A stretch of 64,000 nt of DNA from an uncultured Oscillospiraceae bacterium (GTDB lineage: Bacteria; Bacillota; Clostridia; Oscillospirales; Oscillospiraceae), in NCBI GenBank assembly GCA_947628185.1, contig CANQYW010000001.1, positions 1-64,000 of the forward strand, read 5' to 3'. The position numbers and the translations under genes are program-made. Shown piece after piece: positions 41,899 through 51,165 of this stretch (positions are counted from its first letter, which is position 1; every line of letters begins with the position of its first letter). The notes below the pieces were generated by a model. It was not told the origin of the DNA, made no database searches, and saw only the letters and a list, made by a program, of their open reading frames with translations.

Positions 41899-41926
41899 GA
41901 GACGCAGAGCGGCTGCTTTGCGTCCC
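41899..41926 (-). terminator. Hairpin downstream of tyrS
   Basis: On the minus strand GACGCA...TGCGTC closes a 12-base interior and is followed by TCTTGTT. It is 28 bases after the tyrS stop. The T tract is weak. Confidence 0.5.
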
Positions 41927-41953
41927 TTGGCGTATATTATCTCATTATCGTGG

Positions 41954-43174
41954 TTATTTGAGTATGACCTTCTTGAAACTCTTTTTGCCCCGGCGGAGGA
42001 CCACACCGGCCCTCAGTTTCTCAGCCGTGAAGGTGAGGCCGATGTCCGTCACCTTCTCATCACCGGCAATGACGCCGCCCTGCTGGATGTTCCTGCGGGC
42101 GTCGGACTTCGAGGGGCAGAGGCCAGAGAGGACGAGGAGCGACATGATGTCGGCGGCCCCGTCGCGCAGATCCGACTCCGCGAGCTCCACTGTGGGCATC
42201 TCGCCGGAGTCGCCGCCGCCGAAGAGAGCCCTGGCGCTCTGCTGGGCGCGGTTGGCCTCCTCCTCGCCGTGGACGAGCTTTGTGAGCTCGAAGGCGAGGA
42301 TCTCCTTCGCCCGGTTGAGGTCGCTGTCCTTCCAGGTCTCCATCTCGGCGATCTCGTCAAGTGGCAGGAAGGTGAGCATCTTTATGCACTTCATGACGTC
42401 CGCGTCGCCCACGTTGCGCCAGTACTGGTAGAAGTCATAGGGGGAGGTCTTGTTGGGGTCGAGCCACACGGCGTTCCCCGCCGTCTTGCCCATCTTGTTC
42501 CCCTGGGAGTCAGTGAGGAGCGTTATTGTCATGGCGTGGGCGTCCCGGCCCAGTTTGCGGCGGATGAGCTCCGTGCCTCCCAGCATGTTGCTCCACTGGT
42601 CGTTGCCGCCGAACTGCATGTTGCAGCCGTAATGCTGGTAGAGGTAGTAGAAGTCATAGGACTGCATGATCATGTAGTTAAACTCCAGGAACGAGAGACC
42701 CCGCTCCATCCTCTGCTTGTAGCACTCGGCTCTCAGCATGTTATTAACGGAGAAACAGGCGCCCACCTCCCGCAGGAGCTCCACGTAGTTGAGCCCCAGG
42801 AGCCAGTCGGCGTTGTTGACCATCTGGGCCTTACCCTCGCCGAACTCGATGAAACTCTCCATCTGGCGCTTAAAGCACTGGGCGTTGTGGTCGATGTCCT
42901 CCCGGGTCAGCATCTTGCGCATGTCCGTGCGGCCCGAGGGGTCGCCGATCATGGTGGTGCCGCCGCCGATAAGGGCTATGGGCCGGTTGCCGGCCATCTG
43001 GAGGCGTTTCATGAGCGTCAGCGCCATGAAGTGCCCGGCGGTCAGGCTGTCCGCGGTGCAGTCGAAACCTATATAGAAGGTGGCCTTCCCCGCGTTTATC
43101 ATGTCCCGTATCTCTTTTTCGTCAGTGACCTGGGCGATAAGTCCCCTGGCCACCAGTTCCTCATATATCTCCAT
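41954..43174 (-). CDS. tyrS: Tyrosyl-tRNA synthetase
   Basis: TyrS charges tRNA-Tyr. The 406-residue class I enzyme has the HIGH-type motif AGHFMA (residues 46-51), the KMSKS-type loop KMGKT (227-231), GGNDQWSNM near 190 and a C-terminal S4 RNA-binding domain (about 340-400). The GHFMA form marks the TyrRS subgroup found in many bacteria. It lies 33 bases after the aldo/keto reductase gene on the same strand. I found no T-box leader. Confidence 0.94.
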   Translation of the reverse strand: MEIYEELVARGLIAQVTDEKEIRDMINAGKATFYIGFDCTADSLTAGHFMALTLMKRLQMAGNRPIALIGGGTTMIGDPSGRTDMRKMLTREDIDHNAQCFKRQMESFIEFGEGKAQMVNNADWLLGLNYVELLREVGACFSVNNMLRAECYKQRMERGLSFLEFNYMIMQSYDFYYLYQHYGCNMQFGGNDQWSNMLGGTELIRRKLGRDAHAMTITLLTDSQGNKMGKTAGNAVWLDPNKTSPYDFYQYWRNVGDADVMKCIKMLTFLPLDEIAEMETWKDSDLNRAKEILAFELTKLVHGEEEANRAQQSARALFGGGDSGEMPTVELAESDLRDGAADIMSLLVLSGLCPSKSDARRNIQQGGVIAGDEKVTDIGLTFTAEKLRAGVVLRRGKKSFKKVILK

Positions 43175-43207
43175 CGGTATCTCCTCGCTGTCTTTATATT
43201 TTGCTAT

Positions 43208-44236
43208 TTAGATCTCATCCTTATGCTCGGCGTAGAACTTATTGTAGAACTCCAGGTTGTGCTCTATGAGCTTCGGCGTGTCGAGCTCATAGGGGCACCG
43301 GCCCTTGCAGGAATTACAGTGCAGGCAATCCGCCATCCTCATGGCCTTCCGGTGGAACTCCTCCGTGAGGTAGGGCCTGTAGGGCGAGCGGGTGAGGAGC
43401 ATATCGAGACGGGCCATGGTGTATATCTCGATATTTGCGGGGCAGGGCAGGCAATACCCGCATCCCCGGCAGAATGTCCCGCCCAGCGCCTCCCGCTCAG
43501 ACTCAAGCTCCCTCTCGAGTTCCGGCGTCATTGTGGGCTCCGCCGCCTCGGCCTCCAGCCACTCCTTTAGTTCGTGCTCAAACTGTATCCCCCAGATGGG
43601 CACCACGTTGTCAAACTGGTTCATGAATGCCCTGCAGAGAGTGACGTTAGTGATGAGTCCCCCGGCGAGGCCCTTCATTGCGATAAACCCCATGTCCGCC
43701 TCCCGGCAGGCCCTCACAAGCTCCAGCTCCTTCTCACCGGAGATGTAGCTGAAGGGGAATTGGAGCGTCTCAAAATTCCCGGAGCGTATGGCCTCCCAGG
43801 CCACGCCCAGCCGGTGGTTCGTTATGCCGATGTGGCGTATATAGCCCTTCTTCTTGGCCTCCAGCGCGGCGGCGTAGGGGCCATCCGGGTCCTGGGGGTC
43901 CGGGAGTTTCGCGGGGTTGTGGAACTGGAAGATGTCGATGTAGTCCGTGCGCATCCTATTGAGACTCATCTCGATGTGCCTGGCCACCGTCTCCCGGTCG
44001 CTGCCGCCGCTCTTTGTGGAGATGACGATATCTTCCCGCACGTCGGAGAGGGCCATACCGATCTTCTCCTCGCTGTCGGTGTAGGCGTTGGCGGTGTCGA
44101 AATAGTTTATCCCGCCCTCGTACGCCGCCCTCAGGAGCCGCGCGCCGTCCTCCTTCGTCCTGCGCTGGACGGGCAGCGCGCCGAAGGCGGTGCGCGTCAC
44201 CATTAGGCCAGTTCTGCCAAGTCGTATTTTCTTCAC
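43208..44236 (-). CDS. Aldo/keto reductase with C-terminal ferredoxin-type domain
   Basis: Residues 1-230 form the barrel, with YFDTANAYTDSEE, STKSGG and FQFHNPA supplying the Asp/Tyr, Lys and His. The tail has CRGCGYCLPCP and CLHCNSCKGRCP motifs for iron-sulfur clusters. The start is GTG at 44236, overlapping the recN stop by four bases (GTGA) with GAGGAGGG upstream, so its translation is coupled to recN. Its substrate and the reason for recN linkage are unknown. Confidence 0.87.
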   Translation of the reverse strand: MKKIRLGRTGLMVTRTAFGALPVQRRTKEDGARLLRAAYEGGINYFDTANAYTDSEEKIGMALSDVREDIVISTKSGGSDRETVARHIEMSLNRMRTDYIDIFQFHNPAKLPDPQDPDGPYAAALEAKKKGYIRHIGITNHRLGVAWEAIRSGNFETLQFPFSYISGEKELELVRACREADMGFIAMKGLAGGLITNVTLCRAFMNQFDNVVPIWGIQFEHELKEWLEAEAAEPTMTPELERELESEREALGGTFCRGCGYCLPCPANIEIYTMARLDMLLTRSPYRPYLTEEFHRKAMRMADCLHCNSCKGRCPYELDTPKLIEHNLEFYNKFYAEHKDEI

Positions 44237-45918
44237 GTTTGAGCCCTCCTCGCGGCCTTATATTTTTCCGCGGCCTCAAGCTGTTCCTGGGCCGCCAGTA
44301 ATGTGGTGTCCGTCACGTTGTCGCCGCCGGTGAGCCTGGCGAGCTCCGCCTTGCGGCCCTCGGTATCAAGGAGCGTCACATTCGTATATGTCCTGCCGCC
44401 GCTCTCGCTCTTCACGATGGAGAACTGGGCGTCCGCCATAGCGGCTATCTGGGGCAGGTGCGTCACGCATATGACCTGTTTCTCCCGGGCTATCCCGGAG
44501 AGTTTTTCCGCCACCCGCTGGGCGGCGATGCCGGAGACGCCGGTGTCTATCTCGTCAAACACCATGGCCTCCACGCTGTCGGCCCTGGAGAGCACGGTCT
44601 TCATGGCCAGCATTATCCGGGAGAGCTCGCCCCCCGAGGCCACGCGGCTTATCCGTCCCATGGCCTCGCCGGCGTTGGCGGCCATGAGGAACCGGGCCTC
44701 GTCGGCGCCCTTTGGCCCGAGGGACGTGCCGGTGAGCTCCACGGTGAAACTCGCCCCCGACATGGAGAGCTCCCGGAGCTCCCCCTCTATGAGCTTGGAG
44801 AGGCGCTGTGCCGCGCCGCGCCGCAAGGATGTCAGCTCCCGGGCCAGCCTCTGGGCCTCCGCCTGGGCGGCGCTCTCCTTGGCCGTCAGTTTCTTTATCC
44901 GCTCATCCGAGCCCTCTATGGAGTCAAGTTCCTCCTGACTTTTATTTAAGAGCTCCAGCGCCGCATCCTCGCTGCCGCCGTACTTTCGGAATATCCGCTT
45001 TAGGACGTCAAGCCGCTCGTCAAGGGCGTCAAGCTCCTCGGGGGAGACGTCGAGCCGGGAGAGCATGTCCCGCAGCTCCTCCCCCGCCTCCTCGGCGGCG
45101 TAGCGGAGGTCAGTCAGTTTCTCCGCCAGGGGCGCAAGCTCCTGTGACCAGCGCAGGACGTGACTCACCGCCCCCAGGGCCGACTCGATGAGCGACACGG
45201 CGCCGTCAAACCGCTCCCCGCCGTTCATGGCGGCGGAGGCGTCCCGGACGCCGTCAGCCAATTTCCCGGCGCTCTTCAAAAAGTCCCTGCGGCGGAGTTT
45301 TTCCTCGTACTCCCCCACCTTCAGGTTCGCCCGGCGGATCTCATTTATGCGGAAGGTGAGCATGTCTATCCTGCGCTCCCGCTCACCCTCGTCTAACTCG
45401 AGAGCTTTGAGCTCCTCCTCGATGTGCCGGAGGCTCTCATAGGCGGCGCGGTAGGCCATGAGCTCCTTTTCAATCCCCGCGAAACCGTCCAGGTAGTCGA
45501 GATGGTATCGCTCGTCCGTGAGCCGCTGTCCGTCGCCCTGGCTGTGGATATCTATGAGCCGCAGACCAAGTTCGCGTATCTGGGCCGCCGGCGTGGGGAT
45601 GCCGTTCACCCGGCAGGAGCTCTTGCCCTCCTCACTTATCCGGCGGGTCAGGATGAGCTCACCCTCATACTCGTGGCCGTTGGCTTTGCACCAGCTCTCC
45701 GCCTCGGGGCCCGTGAATACCGCCGTGACGACGGCGCTCTTGGCCCCCCGCCGGACGAGCTCCCTGCTCGTCCGCCAGCCCAGTGCCGCCTCGAGGGAGT
45801 CAATGACGATGGATTTACCGGCTCCCGTCTCGCCGGAGAGGACGTTGAGGCCCGGGCCGAACTCTATCTCCGCCCGCTCCACAACGGCTATATTCTCTAT
45901 GTGAAGTAAAGTAAGCAT
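44233..45918 (-). CDS. recN: DNA repair protein RecN
   Basis: RecN is an SMC-like ATPase that gathers broken DNA ends. The 561-residue protein has LHIENIAVVERAEIEF and Walker A GETGAGKS near residue 35, two coiled-coil arms (about 150-220 and 270-370), the ABC signature ASGGELSRIMLA near 440 and Walker B VFDEIDTGVSG near 468. It follows argR by 21 bases. The nadK-argR-recN order is conserved in Firmicutes. Confidence 0.95.
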   Translation of the reverse strand: MLTLLHIENIAVVERAEIEFGPGLNVLSGETGAGKSIVIDSLEAALGWRTSRELVRRGAKSAVVTAVFTGPEAESWCKANGHEYEGELILTRRISEEGKSSCRVNGIPTPAAQIRELGLRLIDIHSQGDGQRLTDERYHLDYLDGFAGIEKELMAYRAAYESLRHIEEELKALELDEGERERRIDMLTFRINEIRRANLKVGEYEEKLRRRDFLKSAGKLADGVRDASAAMNGGERFDGAVSLIESALGAVSHVLRWSQELAPLAEKLTDLRYAAEEAGEELRDMLSRLDVSPEELDALDERLDVLKRIFRKYGGSEDAALELLNKSQEELDSIEGSDERIKKLTAKESAAQAEAQRLARELTSLRRGAAQRLSKLIEGELRELSMSGASFTVELTGTSLGPKGADEARFLMAANAGEAMGRISRVASGGELSRIMLAMKTVLSRADSVEAMVFDEIDTGVSGIAAQRVAEKLSGIAREKQVICVTHLPQIAAMADAQFSIVKSESGGRTYTNVTLLDTEGRKAELARLTGGDNVTDTTLLAAQEQLEAAEKYKAARRAQT

Positions 45919-45939
45919 CGCCTGTGCCCCCCGCCTTCA

Positions 45940-46383
45940 TCATAAGTATTCCTTTATCTCCTTATAGAGCCTCTGGGCGGCCTCGTTGTCGCGCATAGCC
46001 AAAAATGCCGTGTCGTCGCCGGCGATGGTCCCGGCCATGTCCTTTATGTCCATCTTGTCGATAGCTATGCAGGCCGCCGGGGCGAGACCCGGGAGGGTCT
46101 TTATCACGACGATATTCTGGGCGCAGACGTAGTTCGTGACGCACTCCCGGAAGATGTTCCGAAGTGTCTCCATATCGCTGGCGGGGTCAGCCGGCATTAT
46201 GTAGCGGTATTCTCCGGAGGGGTCAAGCTCCTTTACGAGCCTGAGCTCCCTTATATCCCTGGAAACTGTCGCCTGGGTGGCGTGGAATCCGGCCAATCTG
46301 AGTTCCCTTGTGAGCTCGGCCTGGGTCCCCACATTCTTGACCGAGACTATCTCAACAATTTTCCTTTGACGCTCGTTTTTCAT
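45940..46383 (-). CDS. argR: Arginine repressor ArgR/AhrC
   Basis: ArgR senses arginine and represses biosynthesis genes. The 147-residue protein has an N-terminal winged helix (GTQAELTRELRLAGFHATQATVSRDIREL, about 18-46) and a C-terminal hexamerisation domain with the arginine-binding acidic pair in TIAGDDTAFLA near 121-131. It overlaps nadK by four bases. Confidence 0.93.
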   Translation of the reverse strand: MKNERQRKIVEIVSVKNVGTQAELTRELRLAGFHATQATVSRDIRELRLVKELDPSGEYRYIMPADPASDMETLRNIFRECVTNYVCAQNIVVIKTLPGLAPAACIAIDKMDIKDMAGTIAGDDTAFLAMRDNEAAQRLYKEIKEYL

Positions 46384-47198
46384 AGTCCCTCCACAAATTT
46401 TTTGTTGACTTTATCGTAAAAGCTCTCGCCCGTGACCCGCAGGAGTTTCGTCACGAGCTGTGACCTTGTTACCGTAACTATATCGCCGTCCTGGAGCGTG
46501 AACGACTCGCCGCCGTCCACCGAGAGGTATGCCGTCTTGTTCCCGAGTCCCCGGACCCTGACCTCCACCCGCCGCTCCGGCGAGAGGACGTAGGGCCGCG
46601 CCGTCAGGGTGTGGGGACAGACGGGCGTGACGATGAGGCTCCGGGACGTGGGCTCCACTATCGGCCCGCCGGCGGACATGGAGTAGGCCGTGGAGCCGGT
46701 GGGCGTAGAGACTATCACGCCGTCGCCGTCAAAGCCCATTATCCTGCACCCGTCGCCGTAGACCTCGATGGGTATCACCCGGGCCACGCCCCCCACGACG
46801 GCCTCGTTGAGGGCAAAGCCGCAGTCTATGACCTCGCCGCCGCGTGTGACGGTGACGTCCACCATCATGCGGGACTCCACCTCGTCCATCCCCGCGAGGG
46901 CCTCCCGCAGGACGCCAAGCTGCGTCGCCTCAAGCTCCGCCATAAAACCGAGGTTCCCGGCGTTCACGCCGAGGAGCGGTATCCCGAGGCCCGCCACGGC
47001 CCTCGCGGCGTGGAGGATCGTGCCGTCCCCGCCGAATACCACAACCATCCTGGCGCCCCGGGCCATCTCGGGCAGCTGGGCGGCGTCCGTGGCGACGCTG
47101 AACTCCGCCTCGAACTCCCGCATAAGCTCCATCGCCCGAAGTGAGGCGGCGGCACCCTTGTCCCGGCTGGGATTTACAAAAAACACTACTTTTTCCAT
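46380..47198 (-). CDS. nadK: NAD kinase
   Basis: NadK phosphorylates NAD to NADP. The 272-residue enzyme has FGGDGTILHAAR (GGDG motif, residues 55-66), LLGVNAGNLGFMAEL near 75 and STPTGSTAYSMSAGGPIVEP near 165-184. It lies between tlyA and argR and overlaps the latter (ATGA). Confidence 0.94.
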   Translation of the reverse strand: MEKVVFFVNPSRDKGAAASLRAMELMREFEAEFSVATDAAQLPEMARGARMVVVFGGDGTILHAARAVAGLGIPLLGVNAGNLGFMAELEATQLGVLREALAGMDEVESRMMVDVTVTRGGEVIDCGFALNEAVVGGVARVIPIEVYGDGCRIMGFDGDGVIVSTPTGSTAYSMSAGGPIVEPTSRSLIVTPVCPHTLTARPYVLSPERRVEVRVRGLGNKTAYLSVDGGESFTLQDGDIVTVTRSQLVTKLLRVTGESFYDKVNKKFVEGL

Positions 47199-47204
47199 AT
47201 CTAT

Positions 47205-47996
47205 TCACAGCTTACCGTGGGCCTCGGCCACGGTGTCCCTGATGCTGAAACTTGCCTCCACCGGGGCGCTCACCAGATGCCCCAGGTACTCTATGTTGCC
47301 CTCCGGCCCCTTTATGGGGGAGTAGGTGATGCCGGCCACGTAGAATCCTGATTTTTCGGCGTTACTCAAAAAGTTCTCCAGCACCTCTATATGGACCTCC
47401 GGCTCCCGGACGACGCCTTTTTTGCCCACCTTCTCCCTACCGGCCTCAAACTGCGGCTTTATGAGGCAGTAAACCTGGCCGGACTCGGTTATGACGCTCC
47501 TCACCGCCGGCAGTACGAGCCCCAGGGAGATGAAGGACACGTCTATCGTCGCGACTTCTGGCCTATCGGGGAACATATCGGGCGTAACATACCGCACGTT
47601 CGTGCGCTCCATCACCACGACCCGCTCGTCCTGCCTGAGGCTCCAGGCGAGTTGCCCGTAACCCACGTCCACGCTGTAGACCTTCTTCGCGCCGCGCTTT
47701 AACATCACATCAGTGAACCCGCCAGTTGAGGCGCCGCAGTCTATACAGACCTTCCCGTCCACGTCGCCGCCGAAGTAGTCGAGGGCCCGCTCAAGCTTAA
47801 AGCCCCCGCGGCTGACATAGGGCAGTTCCCCGCCCCGGACCTCCACTTTCGCCTCCTCCGGGTAGGCAACGCCCGGCTTGTCGGCGCGCTGTCCCTCCAC
47901 AAAGACCTGGCCGCTCATTATAACGGCCTTGGCCTTCTCCCGGGAGTCAAATAGTCCCCGCTCCGTCAATATGATATCGAGCCTCTTCTTCGCCAT
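47205..47996 (-). CDS. tlyA: TlyA-family 2'-O-methyltransferase
   Basis: The 263-residue protein starts with an S4 RNA-binding domain (RLDIILTERGLFDSREKAKAVIMSG) and continues with an FtsJ-like methyltransferase fold (CIDCGASTGGFTDVMLKRGA near 85). TlyA methylates ribosomal RNA 2'-hydroxyls in some bacteria; in Firmicutes the homologue is called YqxC. The ATG at 47996 has AGGAG five bases upstream. The gene lies between dxs and nadK as in Bacillus. Confidence 0.9.
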   Translation of the reverse strand: MAKKRLDIILTERGLFDSREKAKAVIMSGQVFVEGQRADKPGVAYPEEAKVEVRGGELPYVSRGGFKLERALDYFGGDVDGKVCIDCGASTGGFTDVMLKRGAKKVYSVDVGYGQLAWSLRQDERVVVMERTNVRYVTPDMFPDRPEVATIDVSFISLGLVLPAVRSVITESGQVYCLIKPQFEAGREKVGKKGVVREPEVHIEVLENFLSNAEKSGFYVAGITYSPIKGPEGNIEYLGHLVSAPVEASFSIRDTVAEAHGKL

Positions 47997-48034
47997 CTCC
48001 GCTCCTAACGATCCCGCCGCATATTTATTACAAA

Positions 48035-49876
48035 TCACATTATCATGGCGTCCAGAGTCTTCGCGACGGACGCCGCGTCGATGCCGCACATCACCCTGAG
48101 CTCCCGGACGCTCCCGTGTGGGATGAACCTGTCGCCAAGGTTAATAAGCCGCGTGGACTTGGGGGTGATCCCCCGCATGAGGAGGCCGGAGGCCACCCTC
48201 TCGCCTATGCCGCCGTTCTTGAGCGTCTCCTCCAGCACGGCGAGCCTGCCCGTCTTTATGACCGACTCGCATATGGGGCAGTAGTCTATGGGCTTAATGC
48301 GCCCAAGCTTTATTATCTCCACGGACTTGCCGCCCTCCTCAAGTATCCTCGCGGCCTCAAGGGCCTCGTTCACCATCACGCCGTACGTCACCAGCGTCAC
48401 GTCCCGCCCCTCACGGATCACTTTTATGGGCTCCGCGCCGCCGTCCCTATATTCGCCCTCCGCGCCCTTTGAGTAGCGCACCGCCACGGGGCCGGTCTCG
48501 GTCTCCACGGCGTATCTGAGCATGTCCCGGACCTCGGCGAAACTCGACGGGGACCAGACGGTCATATTCGGTATGGATGTGAGGTAACTCACGTCCATGA
48601 CCCCCTGGTGGGTCTCGCCGTCCTCCCCCACGAGGCCCGCCCGGTCCACGGCCACCACCACGTGGCCGGAGTCCATGGCGATGTCCTGGATGAGCATATC
48701 ATAGGCCCTCTGCAAAAAAGTGGAATAGACCGCGAACACCGGGACCATCCCGGCCTTTGCGGCGCCGCCGGCCATGGAGGCGGCGTGGCCCTCCGCTATG
48801 CCCACGTCGAAGAATCTGTCGGGGAAACGCTTTGAGAACTCCGTGAGGCCGGTGCCCAGCGGCATGGCGGCGGTTATCGCGATTATGGAGGGGTTCTCCT
48901 CCGCAAGGGAGACTATCTCCCTCCCAAAGACGGTGGAGAAACTCTCGCCGCTCTTTGGGATGACGCCAGTGGTGACGTCGAAGGTCCCCACGCCGTGGAA
49001 GTCATCCGGGTTCTCCTCCGCCGGCTTATATCCCGCGCCCTTCTTCGTTATGACGTGCACTAAGACCGGTTCACGGGCGTCCCGGGCTATCTTCAAGGCG
49101 GAGACCAGCTGCTTTATGTTGTGTCCGTCCACGGGCCCTAAGTAGTGGAAACCCATGTCCTCGAACATGCTGCAGTGGAAGATCTCCTCCTTTATCGCCT
49201 GCTTTATCCTGTGGGTCAGGTGGTATATGTGCCTGGCGCCCAACCGTTTCATGATCTTCCGGTAGGCGTTTTTGAAGGTTATATAGCTGTGGCGCATCCT
49301 GAGCTTGGCGAGGTACTTCGCCATCCCGCCCACGTTCTTGGCTATCGACATGCCGTTGTCGTTGAGGATTATGATAAGCGGCTCCTGACTGCCCCCGGCC
49401 ACGCTCAGTCCCTCATAGGAGAGGCCGCCCGTGAGGGCGCCGTCCCCCACGAGGGCTATTACGTTGTAGTCCTCCCCCCGGAGGGTCCTGGAGAGCGCCA
49501 TGCCGTAGGCGGTGGATATGGCCGAGGAGGCGTGGCCGGCCACGAAGGCGTCGTGGATGCTCTCCGAGGGTTTCGGGAACCCGGCGATGCCCCCCATGGA
49601 GCGCAGCGTCTTGAATTCGTCGCGGCGCCCGGTCAAGATCTTGTGTATATAGCTCTGGTGGCCCACGTCGAAAAGGAGCCTGTCCTTGGACGTGTCAAAT
49701 ACGCGGTGTATCGCCACGGTGAGCTCCACCACTCCCAGATTTGAGGAGAGGTGCCCCCCTGTCTTGGATGTGCACTCAATCACAAAACGGCGAAGCTCTT
49801 GTGAGAGCTCCGCCAGGGCTGATTCATCGAGTTTCTTTACATCCTCGGGGGAGTTTATTTTCTCCAAATAACCCAC
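48035..49876 (-). CDS. dxs: 1-deoxy-D-xylulose-5-phosphate synthase
   Basis: DXS makes the first intermediate of the MEP isoprenoid pathway from pyruvate and glyceraldehyde 3-phosphate. The 613-residue protein has GGHLSSNLGVVELTVAIH near 39-56, the thiamine diphosphate motif GDGALTGGLSYEGL near 143, and transketolase-like domains 2 and 3. The start is GTG at 49876 with GAGGAG seven bases upstream. It follows the OapA-like gene by about 20 bases. Confidence 0.95.
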   Translation of the reverse strand: MGYLEKINSPEDVKKLDESALAELSQELRRFVIECTSKTGGHLSSNLGVVELTVAIHRVFDTSKDRLLFDVGHQSYIHKILTGRRDEFKTLRSMGGIAGFPKPSESIHDAFVAGHASSAISTAYGMALSRTLRGEDYNVIALVGDGALTGGLSYEGLSVAGGSQEPLIIILNDNGMSIAKNVGGMAKYLAKLRMRHSYITFKNAYRKIMKRLGARHIYHLTHRIKQAIKEEIFHCSMFEDMGFHYLGPVDGHNIKQLVSALKIARDAREPVLVHVITKKGAGYKPAEENPDDFHGVGTFDVTTGVIPKSGESFSTVFGREIVSLAEENPSIIAITAAMPLGTGLTEFSKRFPDRFFDVGIAEGHAASMAGGAAKAGMVPVFAVYSTFLQRAYDMLIQDIAMDSGHVVVAVDRAGLVGEDGETHQGVMDVSYLTSIPNMTVWSPSSFAEVRDMLRYAVETETGPVAVRYSKGAEGEYRDGGAEPIKVIREGRDVTLVTYGVMVNEALEAARILEEGGKSVEIIKLGRIKPIDYCPICESVIKTGRLAVLEETLKNGGIGERVASGLLMRGITPKSTRLINLGDRFIPHGSVRELRVMCGIDAASVAKTLDAMIM

Positions 49877-49896
49877 AAAATGACTCCTCAAGCGCC

Positions 49897-50442
49897 TCAG
49901 CGCCGTTTTTTCTTGTCTGAGGTGGGTAAAAGTGACATTATCCGCCCCACCATGAAGACTATCTGTGTATCCTTGTCTATGGCGATGGTCTTGCCCACGG
50001 CTTTGCCGCCGATGGTGAGGCCCGACACGGCCCCAGTCACCAGGAGCGTCATGAGCACGCTCCCAACGCTGAAATCCCGGACGAGATTCCCCGCTATGAC
50101 GGCGGCCGTCGCGCCGCTTATTATACCTGATATGTCGCCCACCACGTCGTTGCAGATGCTGGCGACGCGCTCCGACTTGCGAAGGAGCCTCAGCGCCTCC
50201 CTTGCGCCCCGCTCCTTGTGGGAGGCCATGGCGTGAAAGGGCGTCTCGGTGGCGGAAGTCACCGCCACGCCGATAATGTCAAAGAGGACGCCCAGCGCTA
50301 TGAAGGCCACGAGCAGTAAAAACGCCACGAAGTACCCCGCCCCGTCAAGTATCTCCGACGAGACGAAGGAGAACACCATGGACATCACGACGCTGGTGAC
50401 GATTATCTCGATTACCCACTTTGGGTCGGTCTTCCGTTTCAT
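49897..50442 (-). CDS. oapA: OapA-like OLE-associated membrane protein
   Basis: The 181-residue protein has about four membrane segments (8-30, 36-64, 103-122 and 126-148) and a basic C-terminus (KKKRR). It lies between dxs and a 670-base noncoding stretch after ispA, the conserved position of OapA, which binds OLE RNA and brings it to the membrane. The segment ATETPFHAMASHKERG between helices is polar and probably functional. Some databases label such proteins CorB-like. The ribosome-binding site (TTGAG) is weak. The name is by context and topology; I could not align it to a reference. Confidence 0.75.
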   Translation of the reverse strand: MKRKTDPKWVIEIIVTSVVMSMVFSFVSSEILDGAGYFVAFLLLVAFIALGVLFDIIGVAVTSATETPFHAMASHKERGAREALRLLRKSERVASICNDVVGDISGIISGATAAVIAGNLVRDFSVGSVLMTLLVTGAVSGLTIGGKAVGKTIAIDKDTQIVFMVGRIMSLLPTSDKKKRR

Positions 50443-50489
50443 CTCAAGTAGAACACCACATATTTATTGGCATTAATTTCAATATTCTC

Positions 50490-51159
50490 ACTAATATAGC
50501 GGCAGCGGGCGGGATTAATCTTGCGGCTTAGGTACGGGTTGGTTTTCCCCCGGGGCTGCCCTCCGTTGCCGTGAGGGTGGTTTCCCATTAAAACCCCGAT
50601 CGGAGCGTCACCCACTCCGCTACCCGATTGCCACTTAGTCCGCACTGCAGTCCCCCGCCCGCCCTTTTGGACAGCCTAGATGCTTTCCATGACGGAACCG
50701 AAAGTCTCTTTAGCCTCTTTTGCAGGAAATATTTCAGGAGGATATCGTCCGCCGCCCTGGCCGGGGCGGCGTGCGCGTAGCTCCCCCATCCGCAGATCCC
50801 ACTCAAGGCAGGCTACTCTGCACACAGCACTGGGCATTTAGCCGTAAACGCACCGCATTGCAGGTTTAACCCCGGGCCGTCGGCGGATCGCTTACCAAAA
50901 GAGGAGTACGTCCGTCCACAGCTCCGGGCCTCCACACCTGCAGGGTCGAGGCCCCTATGCCATTAGGGGTCGCCCTACAGATGCAGGCCGCGTAAAACGC
51001 GCCTCCCTCCAGCATCCACCCGGAACTGGGCGTTCCAAGCAAACACAAGAGGCTTCATCGATGTGCCCTTCAAAGGATTTTTAGGCCCTTCCTGGGAGTC
51101 AAAGGTTCCGACTAGGATACTGCGCCGCCGTGGGGTCATGCCCCAAGGTGACCTATACA
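50490..51159 (-). ncRNA. ole: Candidate OLE RNA (ornate large extremophilic RNA)
   Basis: No credible coding frame occupies this stretch between ispA and the OapA-like gene. A consensus sigma-A promoter points into it on the minus strand. Several stable stems are visible, such as CGCCGCCC/GGGCGGCG (50750-50771) and CCCCTA/TAGGGG (50952-50969), together with a GGGG/CCCC stem close to the 5' end. The length (about 670 bases), strand and flanking genes (xseB, ispA, OLE, oapA, dxs) match the known OLE locus. OLE forms a membrane ribonucleoprotein linked to stress adaptation in Firmicutes. Ends are approximate; assignment is by context. Confidence 0.8.
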
Positions 51160-51165
51160 TAAGCT

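Noticed and set aside
43175..43207. T-box leader in front of tyrS
   Set aside because: Only 33 bases separate it from the upstream gene, too short for a T-box.
41918..43570. 550-codon open frame opposite tyrS and the aldo/keto reductase
   Set aside because: It crosses two clear genes on the other strand and shows no family motifs; codon-position GC bias explains it.
50490..51159. RNase P RNA, tmRNA or SRP RNA as an explanation for the noncoding stretch
   Set aside because: I did not find the conserved core sequences of RNase P RNA or a tmRNA tag frame, and the neighbours point to OLE.
50588..51160. Short open frames of 60-72 codons within the ispA-oapA gap
   Set aside because: They lie on both strands, lack ribosome-binding sites and have no protein-like features. 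The stretch is better explained as structured RNA.
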